Shown one piece after another: positions 1-12,016 of a stretch of 64,000 bases of DNA. Under the pieces are notes generated by a model that was not told where the DNA came from, searched no databases, and saw only the letters and a program-made list of their open reading frames with translations. Both the position numbers and the translations under genes were made by a program. Each line of letters opens with the position of its first letter. Position 1 is the stretch's first letter. This DNA is from Alviniconcha marisindica (Eukaryota; Mollusca; Gastropoda; Provannidae), in contig JABMCL010002130.1 of the NCBI GenBank assembly GCA_018857735.1, positions 1,388,501 to 1,452,500 on the forward strand, in the 5' to 3' direction.

Positions 1-190
1 CATCAGCAATCTGGGCTGTTCCAACATAATAAACCAGTGACAGCACGCTGCGTATCTCGACTCATCAGCAATCTGGGCTGTTCCAACATAATAAACCAGT
101 GACAGCACGCTGCGTATCTCGACTCATCAGCAATCTGGGTTGTTCCAACATAATAAACCAGTGACACAGCACACTGCGCGTCTTGCCTTG
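1..190. repeat. 62-bp minisatellite, about 3 copies, cut by window edge
   Basis: The unit beginning CATCAGCAATCTGGG recurs at 1, 63 and 125, a 62-bp period, and the last copy decays near 190. The array runs off the left edge, so its full size is unknown. It is non-coding as far as I can see; the short open frames through it exist only because of the repetition. Confidence 0.85.
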
Positions 191-251
191 CCAGCAACAG
201 GCCACTAAATATGATGCATAACTTACAAGGAGGGGAAATAATTTCACAGAT

Positions 252-2432
252 GACTTAGTGCCAAAAGGTGCGCAAGAAAAGAGGACAGAGGTACTAGAAA
301 ATAAAGTTGACAGGATGTGAGTGAGTAATGCATTTTTTTAATGAACACATGTGAAGTCATCCACCATGAAGGGAGAAGGCAATGCTGCTCTTCGTTCCTG
401 AGAAATTTGACTTTCAGTGTGATTTGTGACAAGATGTTGAACATTACACATTACAACAAGCCCACATCACTGTGCTGCTAATCTTGCAGTTAACTGTGAA
501 AACCCAACTGATCTTACAAGATGTGATCCACATGAGTATTACCAAGTAAACTGTTGTTGTTCTGTGTCACACAGAACAGCATGCTACACATAGTTTGTTG
601 CAATACATAACGTTCAACATACAGCCAATCTTGAACATTTTTAAATGAATAAAAAGCAACACATTTTGAAACATAAACAGTTATTCTTTAATAGAACAAT
701 ATGTGACAAGGAAGATTTGATGATTTTTTCTCCTCTCAGATTTAAGCTTTCTTGACATAAACAGCAAATGATGTAAGAAGTATGTCGTACATTACTATTT
801 CAACAAGATGTACAATGCTGTTTGTTTCTTGATGAAAATGATAAATCAGTAACTTTTTATTACTGTAGAGTATAAAGACACATAATTGTTTCCATGTGAA
901 CAGTTTTTGCTGCATTAATTTTGTTGTAGTGGATAGCATAATGTTAATACATGACATGGTACTTTGTTTTTCATAACAAAGTAAATAATACTTATTATTT
1001 AACAAACAAGTAAGTGTTTTGTAAGAGAAAATGGAGCAAGTAAGAGTGAGTGCAACTTTTGCTGCTTTTGGGTGTCACAGGAAAACACACACGCAACCTG
1101 TCATCCATGCGTTTTTTGGTCATGTTGACTCGGGTACCTTGGACAAAAATAGTTGAACAGTTAATAAATATTACTAAAAAAAAATCACAGCCAAAGAATA
1201 ATGCTATTAAGATCGGCACCTTCCATTTTTAGAACTCTTGAAGGCAGACAGGCATGGTCACTATAATTATGTCGAACGTTATTATTTCACAGCTCGTGTT
1301 GTAATCGTAAGGTTCGACATCTAACTTGACGACTTTAACCTGCGTAAATTCGAATTGTCTACCATATATGATGATTTGTTTGAAGACGTAGTTTGTAAAC
1401 AAAACAAACTGCATTAAGCGCAAGCAAAAATGTAAAGAGTACGATCAGAATATACTGTTATAACCAATTGGTATCGCACATTACAATTTCAACACGCACT
1501 CATGTTGTAAGAAACTCGGTGAAAACAAATTTTTCAAAGCATCTGGACAAACTTTAGATCAACAGCAACAAATACTCACTCTGTATGCTAACATTCCGAT
1601 ACTTTTAAAAGATTCGGCATATATACCAATATAAATATCATTGTATAACCAGAAGATTTGACTAAATCTCTGATGAACATTTAAATAAAGTTGAACGTTA
1701 CGGTCTTCAAAAATATTACCACACACCTTTCGCATATCATAACGTCTCTTCCATGTGGCCATGTGCTAAAAGCAAATGACCCAGATGTATAACATGGCTG
1801 ACCGGAAGTAGTGCAAAAGCGCGAAAACTTTATTATTTTCCTTTTGCTTATTTAATCTAATATGTTGTTGAACGTTATTTATTGCAACAATTTTATGAAG
1901 ACTGGCAAAATATATTTTAAAAACTACCCAGACATTTGGCAGTAAAATAAAACATTGGCGCTGATGCAGTGACGTACCACAGTGACTGGAGTAAAATTTC
2001 GACGAAAGAGAAAGTCCGTTCTTCACTAGATTGTCTGCAGATGCTGGTCATGAAACATTTCAACACACATAATGTTTGACCGAGGGATATTTCGGAGCCT
2101 CTAACTCCAAAAAAAAACTTAGTGATAATTGATTTTATATGTACTGTGTAAAGCGATATCTCCTCTGTGCAAATCGGTGACTGAGGTAATGTTTTGATTC
2201 GTCATGTACGTGAATGAAAGCATCAAAAGTACTCACCGTGAGTGTGTCCGTTTTCAGGGGTCAAATTTCGTGGCGCTTTTCACTTTCAAAAAATAATATT
2301 TCTCCAGCTGCTCCAGATTTGGACCAATTATGAACACACACACAAAGCAACAACAAGACAAAGTGTTTGAAACGGATTTTATTGACAGTAAAAAATCTGA
2401 CCCCCCATTTGCGCACCTTTTGGCACTAAGTC
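252..2432. mobile_element. TIR DNA transposon, non-autonomous, subfamily A copy 1
   Basis: A 2,181-bp element is bounded by perfect inverted ends (GACTTAGTGCCAAAAGGTGC at the left, its reverse complement at the right, about 24 bp in all) and flanked by the 4-bp direct repeat AGAT (248-251 and 2433-2436). A closely similar copy lies at 27968-30212. No long reading frame is present, so it looks non-autonomous. Its interior carries scattered ATTACAACA/TGTTGTAAT-like motifs in both orientations. The superfamily cannot be assigned from the ends alone; 4-bp duplications that are not TTAA argue against piggyBac and Kolobok. Confidence 0.85.
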
Positions 2433-2436
2433 AGAT

Positions 2437-3217
2437 ACAGTCACACAATATAACCATGTTTTTGCTTTCAGTTGGCAGACAAGTACAACTGCTGTATGAC
2501 ATGGGTACAAAAGAACGGGCACTGATCACAGGGAAAATAGAGTGAGGGGGAAGCACTGTATGGCCACGTGTAAATGAAACTTTGACCCCAAAACCAAGAA
2601 CAGGCACAAAACATGTGTTAAAAAAAATATGTAAAAAGAATAGACAGCAGCACATACAAGCACACAAACCCATATGCATGCAGATATACAGGAAAAAACG
2701 AGAAGAGTGTCTTGATGACCTGCTCATGTGCGCAAGCAGATGGGGGGGGGGGGGGGGTGGACGCTGTAAGTGTGCAGCTTGTAAAATGGGAGAAAGAAAA
2801 ACCTGTCAATTTCATAACAGTCAGCACTACAAAACTACAATGAAAACATCAGTATACTTCATGGGAAGAGTGGGTGGTGGGGGACTATGTGTGTGTGTGT
2901 GTGTGTAAAACAGAGCAAGAAGACTCATCAGTTCACAAAACAACAACAGAAAAATTGTATGTAGGGCGTGCACCAAGAAAGAACAAAAGTATTTACAAAT
3001 AATGCCACCTGGTGTTATTCAGTGTTCTCTTTGCCCCCATCTGTAGAATTAATAGTAAAAAAAGAGACACAAAGAGCTGATTAGATGAAAATCCACTGTA
3101 TGTGTACTAGTAACTAGTCTTTACAGTCAATAACAATGGAGGAAAAATTGACTTCAGCTTAAACAAATAAAAAATAAAAAATCTGAAACAGAATGACTGC
3201 TAGCGTTCTAAAACAAG
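2437..3217. other. Unassigned intergenic sequence with simple repeats
   Basis: No gene is recognised here. The stretch holds a poly-G run near 2741-2757, a GT run at about 2887-2906 and A-rich sequence. The open frames across it have no recognisable protein features. Confidence 0.5.
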
Positions 3218-3531
3218 ATCCAAACACAAAAAGGTTCAAATGAACGCTTATTTGTTTTAACACGGATACACACTTTGTATTTATTTGAACACGGACATAC
3301 AGATCTTTATTATTTATTTTAACACGGACACACAGATCTTCCAAGCACTGAACAAGCTGTAAAAACTCAAGCAAAACAAGACAAGTCTTTTTCTTTCGTT
3401 TTTAACAGTTTATCTGTTCTTTAAGTGTCATTTTGTGGCTTGATAAAGGGAATTTCCGCAAAAATTTGCATACTGTGTGTCCGTGTTAAAATAGATAAGC
3501 GTTCGTTTGAACCTTTTTGTGTTTGGATCTT
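3218..3531. repeat. 314-bp inverted-repeat (hairpin/MITE-like) element
   Basis: The left arm (about 3218-3274, beginning AGATCCAAACACAAAAAGG) and the right arm (about 3473-3531, ending TTTGTGTTTGGATCT) are near-perfect reverse complements of about 57 bp. About 200 bp lies between them, including three diverged direct repeats of a TTTAACACGGACACACAGATC-like unit. This could be a short MITE or a fold-back sequence. I could not define a clear target duplication. Confidence 0.7.
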
Positions 3532-4144
3532 CTGACTTCAGTGTGCGTGGGCCTACTTCTGAAAGTGAGACAAGCATGGGACAAGCATGAGCAAGCATGA
3601 GCAAAATCCCAAACTGAATCCTGCTGAATGGTCTAATTGACCATCTGCTCCCATGCACGCAGCCCTGCTAGAATATTGTTTCTCAGGACCAGCTTACTTG
3701 GGCAAGCAGTAATGCAAAGGAATAGACATGCAACAAGTAAAGCAGTCAAGAGAAAAACAACAGGTTTCAATGTCCACACGATCAGCACTGAAAAATAATG
3801 TAAATACTGACAGGGAGTGCTGGAGAGGGGTTACCTGTTTGTGTGTGCCTGTGCGTGTGCATGCATGCGTGTGTGTATGCGTGTGTACATGTCTGTGTGT
3901 TCACAAGCATGTGTGTGTGTGTGGGGGGGGTGCGCCCGTGCATGTGACTGTGAAAACAATACAAAGACCCGTTGGCTAGTGGAGACCTGCCAGCTTGCAT
4001 TCATTACACCCCCTCACTCACAGTGTGATCAAATACAACTCGGCATGCAGTCAAAGGACATCTCAAGAAAAACGTCCAGCCCCAAAAGGCATGCTTCTAT
4101 AAGGCAATTGCCCTAGAACATACCTAAATACACTGTCACTGCTC
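3532..4144. other. Low-complexity intergenic sequence
   Basis: A GT/GCAT-rich stretch (about 3838-3930) with a short G run near 3922. Nothing gene-like is recognised. Confidence 0.45.
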
Positions 4145-4800
4145 CAACTCCAAGCAGAAATGGTGGGGGACTACTGGTGTAAAATCTGGATGGGAACAAT
4201 CTTTGCACCGCCTGTTTGTGTAAAAGAATCATTGTGTCAATTAAAGTCTGCAACAGTAGGTAATGGTAGCACTGATGTGCCATGGTTGCTCTGTTTGATT
4301 TAGGCAACCAAGCTACGTGCCAAGTGCAATTGTATTGACACTTGGTAATAAAGTTGTATATATATATATACATATTGTCCTGAAATTTAGTGTTCAAAGG
4401 CTTTCGAAGACCAATCTCAGCCATACTTGCCATGCGCTTTCTGGAAATGTTTGACCGTTGTAAGTCCGAGAAACATCAAAGTTCATTCATTAACCTCTTT
4501 GCCTGTGTAGTTTGAGCAGCACATACAATTCTCTTTTTCTCTCATTGTGGCCTGTAGCAATAGCTGTCATTAGTGATATTTGTACTTAGTCTAGTTTCAG
4601 TATCACACCTTGTTGAACTCCCTTGGTACATCCAGCTTAGACATGGAGGGGGACTACTGGTGTAAAATCTTGATGGGAGTCTGCACCATGTGTGTTTGTG
4701 TAAAAGAATCCTCATGTTAATTAAAATCTTTGCAACAGTAGGTAATGGTAGCGCTGATGTGTCATGGTTGCTCTGTTTGATTTAGGCAACCAAGCTTACA
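4145..4800. repeat. Direct duplication of a ~165-bp segment, spaced ~500 bp
   Basis: 4145-4318 and about 4646-4798 share an ordered series of matches: GGGGGACTACTGGTGTAAAA, TGTGTAAAAGAATC, GCAACAGTAGGTAATGGTAG and TGGTTGCTCTGTTTGATTTA. They are diverged with small indels. Function is unknown; it is probably an old dispersed repeat or a segmental duplication. Confidence 0.7.
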
Positions 4801-5375
4801 TACCAAATACACTAATATTGTACCAGGGCCAAATGAAGTAACTTTTGGGGGCTTTTGTGCTTATAATTTGTAATATCTTAAAAAGTTTAATCCAACAGAG
4901 TGATGTGCATTTTGTGTGACTCTTCAGTGAAATACCAAGACAAAGAATGCTGCCATTCAGAGTGAGACTTTTCAAGGGAGACAAGAACTGAATAAGTGGT
5001 ATTTCTCATCTTGAACTTGAGTTGAAGGCAAGTTGTCTGAGGATTGGCTTTTACTCCATTAACCACAGTTGAGTAATGCAGATGCAAAAATGAAGGTTCC
5101 CTCCATTGAGAACCCAGAGCTGAAAAATGTTCTCCCTTGAAAGCCTCATTAACTGCATGTTGAAAGTCTTACTGTGTATTATGGTGGACTGGGCATTAAA
5201 AAACAATTATTAAAGCATAACTACAGAAGTTACAAAACCACAGTGTGTAAGACCTCACCATTCTGCATGCTACAGGCAGATGAACAACTGTATTTTATCC
5301 AACTCTTTTATTTATGAAGTGGTAAATTGGTCATTTATACCTGGGTCATTCTTCTGAAAATTGGTAAAATATTGA

Positions 5376-5822
5376 CATAGACTGATAGAGATAGACAACC
5401 CCTCTCCCCTTCTCTAATACAGAACATGTGGCATAGACTGGTAAAGATAGACAACCGCTCTCCCCTTCTGTAATACAGAACATGTGGCATAGACTGATAA
5501 AGATAGACAACCGCTCTCCCCTTCTGTAATACTGAACATGTGGCATAGACTGATAAAGATAGACAACCGCTCTCCCCTTCTGTAATACAGAACATGTGGC
5601 ATAGACTGATAAAGATAGACAACCGCTCTCCCCTTCTGTAATACAGAACATGTGGCATAGACTGATAAAGATAGACAACCGCTCTCCCCTTCTGTAATAC
5701 AGAACATGTGGCATAGACTGATAAAGATAGACAACCGCTCTCCCCTTCTCTAATACAGAACATGTGGCATAGACTGATAAAGATAGACAACCCCTTTCCC
5801 CTTCTCTAATACAGAATGTGTG
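5376..5822. repeat. 56-bp minisatellite, about 8 copies
   Basis: The unit CATAGACTGATAAAGATAGAC... recurs every 56 bp (for example 5432, 5488, 5544). Because 56 is not divisible by 3, several frames stay open on the minus strand; these are repeat artefacts. The last unit runs into the left arm of the inverted repeat at 5787-5970. Confidence 0.9.
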
Positions 5823-7284
5823 GCCAGTTGCTCTAGTCATAACTTGATATGCTCTTGCATTCAGACACTCTCACACTGGAAGTCTACTGACATTGAACCT
5901 TTTCCAAATACAAACAAAAATATAAATCCATGTGATAACCCATGTAATTAACTCATAACATTCTGATACATGTGTTCTGGTAACAATTCAGTGTGATTTT
6001 TTTTTTTAAATGTTCTAATTTGGAAATGAAAACTTGACGACAGTTGTGTACATAAATATGACATAAATTGACAGGATGACAGGAAATTGGCTAGTTGTAG
6101 GTTATTTAGTTTTATTTATGCTTTTAATTCTGGGTCAAATGCTATGCATAAAAGAGAGGAGAGACCTTGGAAAAGGGATCTTGGCATAGTTACTATTTCT
6201 GGTTATTTTGTGTGATGTACACTTGGGTTTATGTGTCAAAGACTGTGTAGTGACAGAAAAAAATCCAGTAATTACCTTGCAATCCAGCCAGTAGTTCAAC
6301 AGCAATATTTGATAAATTTCTGTCAGTGGAGCTGGGGTGGAAAGGCAACAGCAATATTTGATAGACTTCTGTCAGTGGAGCTGGGGTGGAAAGGCAACAG
6401 CAATATTTGATTGATTTCTGTCAGTGGAGCTGGGGTGGAAAGGCAACAGCAATATATGATAGATTTCTGTCAGTGGAGCTGGGGTGGAAAGGCAACAGCA
6501 ATATTTGATAGACTTCTGTCAGTGGAGCTGGGGTGGAAAGGCAACAGCAATATTTGATAGACTTCTGTCAGTGGAGCTGGGGTGGAAAGGCAACAGCAAT
6601 ATTTGATTGATTTCTGTCAGTGGAGCTGGGGTGGAAAGGCAACAGCAATATTTGATTGATTTCTGTCAGTGGAGCTGGGGTGGAAAGGCAACCGCAATAT
6701 ATGATAGATTTCTGTCAGTGGAGCTGGGGTGGAAAGGCAACAGCAATATTTGATTGATTTCTGTCAGTGGAGCTGGGGTGGATAGGCAACAGCAATATTT
6801 GATTGATTTCTGTCAGTGGAGCTAGGATGGATAGGTAACACTCATTCCCCTACTTTATAACACTTGCCTGGAATGGTGGGTCTGTTTGGGGGGGAAGTCA
6901 GAGTCGGTTTGATTCGATTATAGATAACAGTTTTTGTTTTTGAATACAGTTTGGTGAAGTAGACAGGAGTAGCAGATTGCTTCAGCATGATTTTGGTTAC
7001 AAGTGTAATCTACCCAGATTTTTTCAGCTTACTAGTTTTTGGTGTTGAAACTTGAAACATGATTTCACCAAATTCATTTATAGTTTAAAATTGTCAAAAC
7101 TGGCAGTATCAGAACGTGATGAGTTAATTACATGGGTTATCACATGGATTTGTATTTTTGTTTGTATTTGGAAAAGGTTCAATGTGAGTAGACTTCCAGT
7201 GTGAGAGTGAATGCAAGAGCATATCAAGTTATGACTAGAGCAGCTGGCCACATGTTCTGTGTTAGAGAAGGGGAGAGGGGTTGT
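5787..7284. repeat. Fold-back-like structure: ~180-bp inverted arms around a 1.1-kb core
   Basis: 5787-5970 and 7106-7284 are reverse complements over about 180 bp. For example, CTCTAGTCATAACTTGATAT at left pairs with ATATCAAGTTATGACTAGAG at right. The left arm is preceded by the 56-bp minisatellite, while the right arm keeps only one partial unit. The core includes the 49-bp minisatellite. The layout resembles a fold-back (FB-type) element with tandem units in its arms, but no transposase or clear target duplication was seen. Confidence 0.75.
6297..6840. repeat. 49-bp minisatellite, about 11 copies
   Basis: The unit GCAACAGCAATATTTGATAG... with CTGTCAGTGGAGCTGGGG recurs every 49 bp within the core of the inverted-repeat structure. 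The last copies diverge (GGATAGG replaces GGAAAGG). Confidence 0.9.
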
Positions 7285-7285
7285 G

Positions 7286-8300
7286 AAACGGCGCCGACTC
7301 TTAGATGATAGCGGCGGTCGGCGGCTTCACTGCGGCATTTATGGTTGATGGTGAGGTTTTTAGCAGTCATGATTCTGTGGCAAATTACATGATTTAACTT
7401 GTCCAAGCACTGGGTGAAAAAATAATCAATAACAAGGTGGAGTGAAATATCTCGCTCCCCCCGGCAGTCTGCGCATCGTTTTGGGTCAACAGGCCCTGCT
7501 TCGTGCCTACGTCGGTTTCACTTGCGTGGTACTGAGTCGTGGGGTCCGGAAAATTCACTCCTTTATGGTCATGTGATAGATGTGCGCTGCACCCGGTTGT
7601 GTGTAGCGTGGGCATTGAGTTTTCCCCAGCGCTTTGTCACACAAGGGAGAGCCTGTGGCTATTTTTAGCGCAGCTATGTTTGAGTTATCGTTATTGTGCG
7701 TCGAAGTGAGTGTGCTGGATTTTAATCAATTAGCGCCGGGGTAGTGTATGGTTAGTCAGAAAAATGGCGAGCCCGGATTGTGTTTTGAGAGTACGATCTT
7801 CGCTTAACAAAGGAAATATCAGGCTGTCCGTTTGCAAGGCTTTGTTACGAGGTCAAGGGTTCGCTTCAGTGCAGGTAGGCCACAGCTCGGAAACGTTTTG
7901 TTCTTCTTCTCCCTTAGACCTGAAGACATGCGTGAGGGAAGAAGGAAGAAAGACTTTCAAAATGGCTGCTCCCACGCTTTGCCATGCCCACGTTAGGTTA
8001 GTTTTTTTAGTTTTTTATTGAACGACGACCGATCGGTGTTAGCCTGGTTTGTGTGACCCCGGTCTTTATCCGTGAGACGATTACGCTTATTGGACAACGG
8101 GATCAAAGGAGGCAACGTGAGACGCGTCTGGCAATGATCGGTGGGGGGCAGCATGCTTGTCTTATGACTGTGACACTCAGCCACTGCGAGTGTCAGGGTG
8201 CCTGGTTGTTGATGGTCGCCATTCTTACAGCAGCCACAGTTGAGGGGGAACAAAAATCGATTTATGAAAATGATGCTAATGCTGTACTGCTTAGTGTTAG
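7286..8300 (+). promoter_or_regulatory. CpG-rich candidate promoter / 5' region of the CHD gene
   Basis: CpG dinucleotides are conspicuously dense here (for example GGCGCCGACTC and AGCGGCGGTCGGCGGC at 7289-7325) compared with the CpG-poor surroundings. No TATA-type repeat or array is present. The region lies upstream and co-directional with the CHD exons and contains the candidate ATG exon at 7764-7874. That it is the promoter is inference from composition and position; transcription start data would decide it. Confidence 0.45.
7764..7874 (+). CDS. Candidate first coding exon (37 codons)
   Basis: An ATG in good context (GAAAAATGGCG at 7764) opens a 37-codon frame beginning MASPDCVLRVRSSLNKGN and ending at CAG before a donor-like GTAGGC at 7875. 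It ends in phase 0, and the first certain CHD exon at 14887 also reads in phase 0, so the two could be spliced directly. It sits in the CpG-rich region. I do not recognise the peptide, and CHD N-termini are poorly conserved. It could instead be the first exon of another isoform or chance; the same frame stays open to 8021 if the donor is unused. Confidence 0.35.
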
Positions 8301-9052
8301 ATAGAGATGGCATGTTAATCAAAAATATTCCCGGACGCCTTTTGTGATAGTCTGTGAACTTGTAAAACTTGCACTATTACAGTATTAGTAGTATAGTACT
8401 ATTAGTATTACTTATAGTTATAATGCTGCAACTTTCGAATCCCCATTGTTTTCTTTTTAATCAGTTTGTGACTGACGCTTTATGTCACTGGTTTTGTACT
8501 ATTCACTCCTTATTGAAACTGAAGGGAGAGAGGCCCCCACTGTGTATTCCCGGCAATGCCACCGAGTGAATGAGCCGCTCATTTTCACTGCTGGAGCATG
8601 CATTGGCCATTGCACTGTGACTGCAGATTTAATTGGTGTTTTGAGACTGTTGCCTTGAGAACACTGTTTTAGAGTACTTGTGTGAAAGTGAAAGACATTG
8701 CTTTACTAAGTGACTTTAGGTTTTAACAAGTTGTAAGTGGATGAAATTGTTATTCTAATTAAATTGGACAGTATCATCATGTCCACAGCTGTGAGCCAAC
8801 TCAGGGCTTTTCCCAAAACTATGGACCTGCCATTTTTCTCTCTCTCTCTGTTCCATGCTGCTGTCTTCATCTGTTTCAAGTTGCTGTTTGCTGCCCATTT
8901 TAAGTTGTGTAATTTAAGCTTTATATATATATATAGTAAGTATGCGTGTGTGTGTGCAGGCATCTATGCACTAAGAATAGTTTATAGACTACAGAGAAGA
9001 TTTTGCACTTTATAAATACTTTAATTATTATAGGTTATATTACTGTTTGTCC
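8301..9052. other. Unassigned sequence downstream of the CpG-rich region
   Basis: AT-rich sequence with a short TA run at about 8921-8936. No protein similarity or RNA gene is recognised. If the candidate first exon is right, this is the start of a roughly 7-kb first intron. Confidence 0.4.
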
Positions 9053-9056
9053 ATAT

Positions 9057-11240
9057 GACTTGGTGCCAAAAGGTGTGCATGAAAACAGGACAAAGGGGGT
9101 AGCAAATAAAGTTGATGATACATTGAAACTAGTTGTGTTTTTAGAATGTGCACAATGCTTGGAAAGATTTCTTAAAAGCAAAAGATAAAAACTTGTGCAC
9201 TTTTGGAGATATTTGCTGACAAAGGTCATAAAAGGCCACGTGTTGTACATCAGATATTACAACATGCATAGTTAATTGTGTCTTCAGTGTTGTACAGGTA
9301 TGCACAAAATCAAGTCACACTATTAGTGCGCATCTCCCCCGAGTATGTTTGTGCCAAATTGTGTACACTCATATAATTTAACACATGTTGATTGTTGTAG
9401 TATCTGATGGGAGACCCATAACTCAACATTTTTTTTATACAAGTAACACACCATTTCATGCAATATACTATAATCAGCCATACAAGTGCATGCAAAAATG
9501 CAGTGAGAATTTTTTTTCTCAGTTTGCATTTAATCCCAGGTCATAAAGACATAAGTAAATGAAACAAAATTCTGTATTACATCAGTATTACAACAAAATA
9601 ACATTTTCCCCAATTTTTAGCATAGAAAACATTCTGTTTGCTTAGATCAGTCTAACAAAAACAAATCAGAATGACCTGATTTTATCAAGATAATCCCCTC
9701 CCCCCCCCCCCCCCCCCCCGCCCCCCTCCCCAGCTCTTGAGATTTGGATTCTCTGCAGCCAGCCTATCTCTACTATCTGCAACTGTCTGTGTTTGATGTT
9801 TTCCTCCTTGCTGTACCACTTGGCTCAGGAGTATGCTCAGTTCTGCATACCCTGGTCATGTCAATTAATTTGAAGTGTTCTGAATCTGAAATTATTAAAC
9901 CAATAACCAGCAACTGTCCCAGTACTGATATGCTCAGTACAAACATGTCAGACCTACACACCATGACCTATACACTAATCAGTACTCAGTTCTCAGAACC
10001 GCTATTAGTATTACTAACATCTGCTGGGCTTAATTAAAGTTTAATGTTTTACCTCACGTTACTACAACAGTTGTGTGGCAAACATGACGTCTGACATAAC
10101 TTTCAGGATGAAAAGTACTTCAAGAAAAAAAACTGGAACTTCATCACTCTCGCTCAGTTAACAAAGTATTCTCGCAACACCACTAAACAGTGTACAAAAA
10201 GCATGCACTTATAACTGACATGTTTTTGATGAAATTGAGTACACATCCTGAATTAACAGTTGCACATAAGATTTACAAGATATTGCCTTGTTGTAATAAA
10301 ATTATTCATGCTGTACTTGGCTAAGTATTAAAAAAATGGGTTTCAAATCTTTGGTGTGGGAAGATGCCACTTTTCACAGTACTTTCATTTCGCACACCCA
10401 AATTGGTGGAAAACTTGAAAATATTCTCAATAAACTCCTGAAAAAGCACAGTGCATGTTCTACATCAGATTGCTGTGCCTACATCAGACCATTGAAGGAT
10501 ACACCTTTTGATGTTTCCAAACAATGACACGCCATGCAGCCGGGAGAATAAAGTCATTCAGGAAAGGTCACGTGTCGTGTCGGATGTTGTCAATAAAAAA
10601 GAGACTGCTTTCTCGTTTGTTTTGTACAAAATATTAGATATCTTGTAGGGACGTCAGATGTTACAACAATATCAAACGATCGGGGAAATATTCTTCAGAC
10701 TTCATGCAGAACTTCGCTGGAAAAAAACGAGTATTGCTGTGTAGTGCAAATGCATGGATCAGAACACACTCAACGTTTCTGGTGATTCCGAAGTGATGCT
10801 GTTGTTTTTTGGTTGTTCAAAGTTTTCAGTTCAAGATTACAACACAGCTGATGTACCTACAGGGCAAACATTCGCGATCAGTTGATCGAAAATACAACTA
10901 TCGTGAGTGTTGATGTTATATTATCCGTATAAAACGATGTTTTCCGTGTACAAATCAGTGATTGCTACTCTGTTGTTCGTAAGCAAAATGACAAAAATCA
11001 CTTGGAAACATGGATGTTCGTTTTTGGCGGTCACTTTTCTGCGCTTTTTTCATTGTGTGGTGACTGTATCTTGAAATCAACCACAGCCTGGTTGCTGAAA
11101 TTATCTGTACTATAACCTATATATTCATTCATTCATGCACGTACACAACACAACATTTCAAATAAAAATGGTTTTGAACAATGTTTTATTTTTAACTGAA
11201 GTGCATAACCCCTTGCATGCGCACCTTTTGGCACTAAGTC
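9057..11240. mobile_element. TIR DNA transposon, subfamily B copy (2,184 bp)
   Basis: The ends are GACTTGGTGCCAAAAGGTG at left and GGCACTAAGTC at right. They are flanked by ATAT (9053-9056) and ATCT (11241-11244), a 4-bp target duplication with one mismatch. The terminal repeats match the elements at 252 and 27968, but the interior belongs to a distinct subfamily, related to the copies at 27691-32504, 21767 and 39893. It contains a C-run at about 9698-9720 and several ATTACAACA motifs. No intact reading frame is present. Confidence 0.8.
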
Positions 11241-11244
11241 ATCT

Positions 11245-11610
11245 ATAAATATATACTCTGGTGTATCACTATGTGAGTATGTCATTTTGTGAAGAAATGC
11301 CCACCTTTGGCTTAGGAAATGAAAGGCATGAATAAAAGCTCTGAATATAATACAACAATTGAAACGTGCATCAGTCTGCTCTAAGTCTAACAGAAACTAA
11401 GCACACATTATTCTTGTGTGTGTGCCAGAAGTTTTGCCACTGTTGACACACTCAGTAATAGCCTTCCCCCAATGCTGCAGAAGAATGCAGACAGAAAGGG
11501 GTAAAAACAACAAAAACCTTCAGGTTAATTCATTGGTGCTGTTGGCTGAAGAGACGAAAAGCCAAATTTTGGAAACTGCCCTGGGCTAAATAAATCCTGC
11601 TGAACTTATC
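11245..11610. other. Unassigned sequence before LINE 3' fragment
   Basis: No gene is recognised. The segment about 11500-11600 may be a degraded part of the LINE whose readable C-terminal coding begins at 11611. Confidence 0.4.
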
Positions 11611-12016
11611 CGTGAGTCTATTTCTGACACCCGCATGCTGGAAATCCAACTATACAAACACGAGACTCGTGGCTTTTGCACTTTCCCTTGCTTTGGACCC
11701 CACATTTGGAACTCACTCCCACAAGACCTTAGACACTGCTCAACCCTGTCATCTTTTAAAGCCAAACTGAAAACCTTCCTCTTCTCACAGTATTTCCATC
11801 CTAACTAATATCTGTACCCAGTTTCTGCTACAGTCATTGTGTGTGTGTAGTGCGTTTTTGTTGTTGTTTTTGTATAATAGATTAATACTTTATGTAAATT
11901 GTTTTGGTAGGACTATGTTTTACATGTGTAAAGAATATCATATTTAGGTTAATATGTATCATGTGAGCGCTTAGGGCATTGATGAGCGCATGATTAATGT
12001 GCATTATTATTATTAA
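11611..12016 (+). mobile_element. 5'-truncated non-LTR retrotransposon (LINE) 3' end
   Basis: A 66-codon frame (11611-11808) ends at TAA and contains the typical LINE reverse-transcriptase C-terminal signature (FGPHIWNSLPQDLRH, then SFKAKLKTFLF). It is followed by a 3' untranslated stretch ending in an ATT microsatellite tail at about 12003-12016. A second copy of the same 3' end occurs at 16841-17094. The element is severely 5'-truncated and inactive. Confidence 0.8.

Noticed and set aside
1..190. CRISPR-like direct repeats
   Set aside because: Head-to-tail identical units with no unique spacers, in an animal genome; the same applies to all other arrays here.
2582..2908. 108-codon frame with Gly- and Val/Cys-rich end
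   Set aside because: Driven by poly-G and GT runs; no homologous features.
5346..5840. 164-codon minus-strand frame with peptide repeat
   Set aside because: The 56-bp array yields the same peptide in several frames, which real coding repeats do not.
8053..8304. 83-codon frame in the CpG-rich region
   Set aside because: No recognisable domain or splice pattern; overlaps open frames on the other strand equally well.
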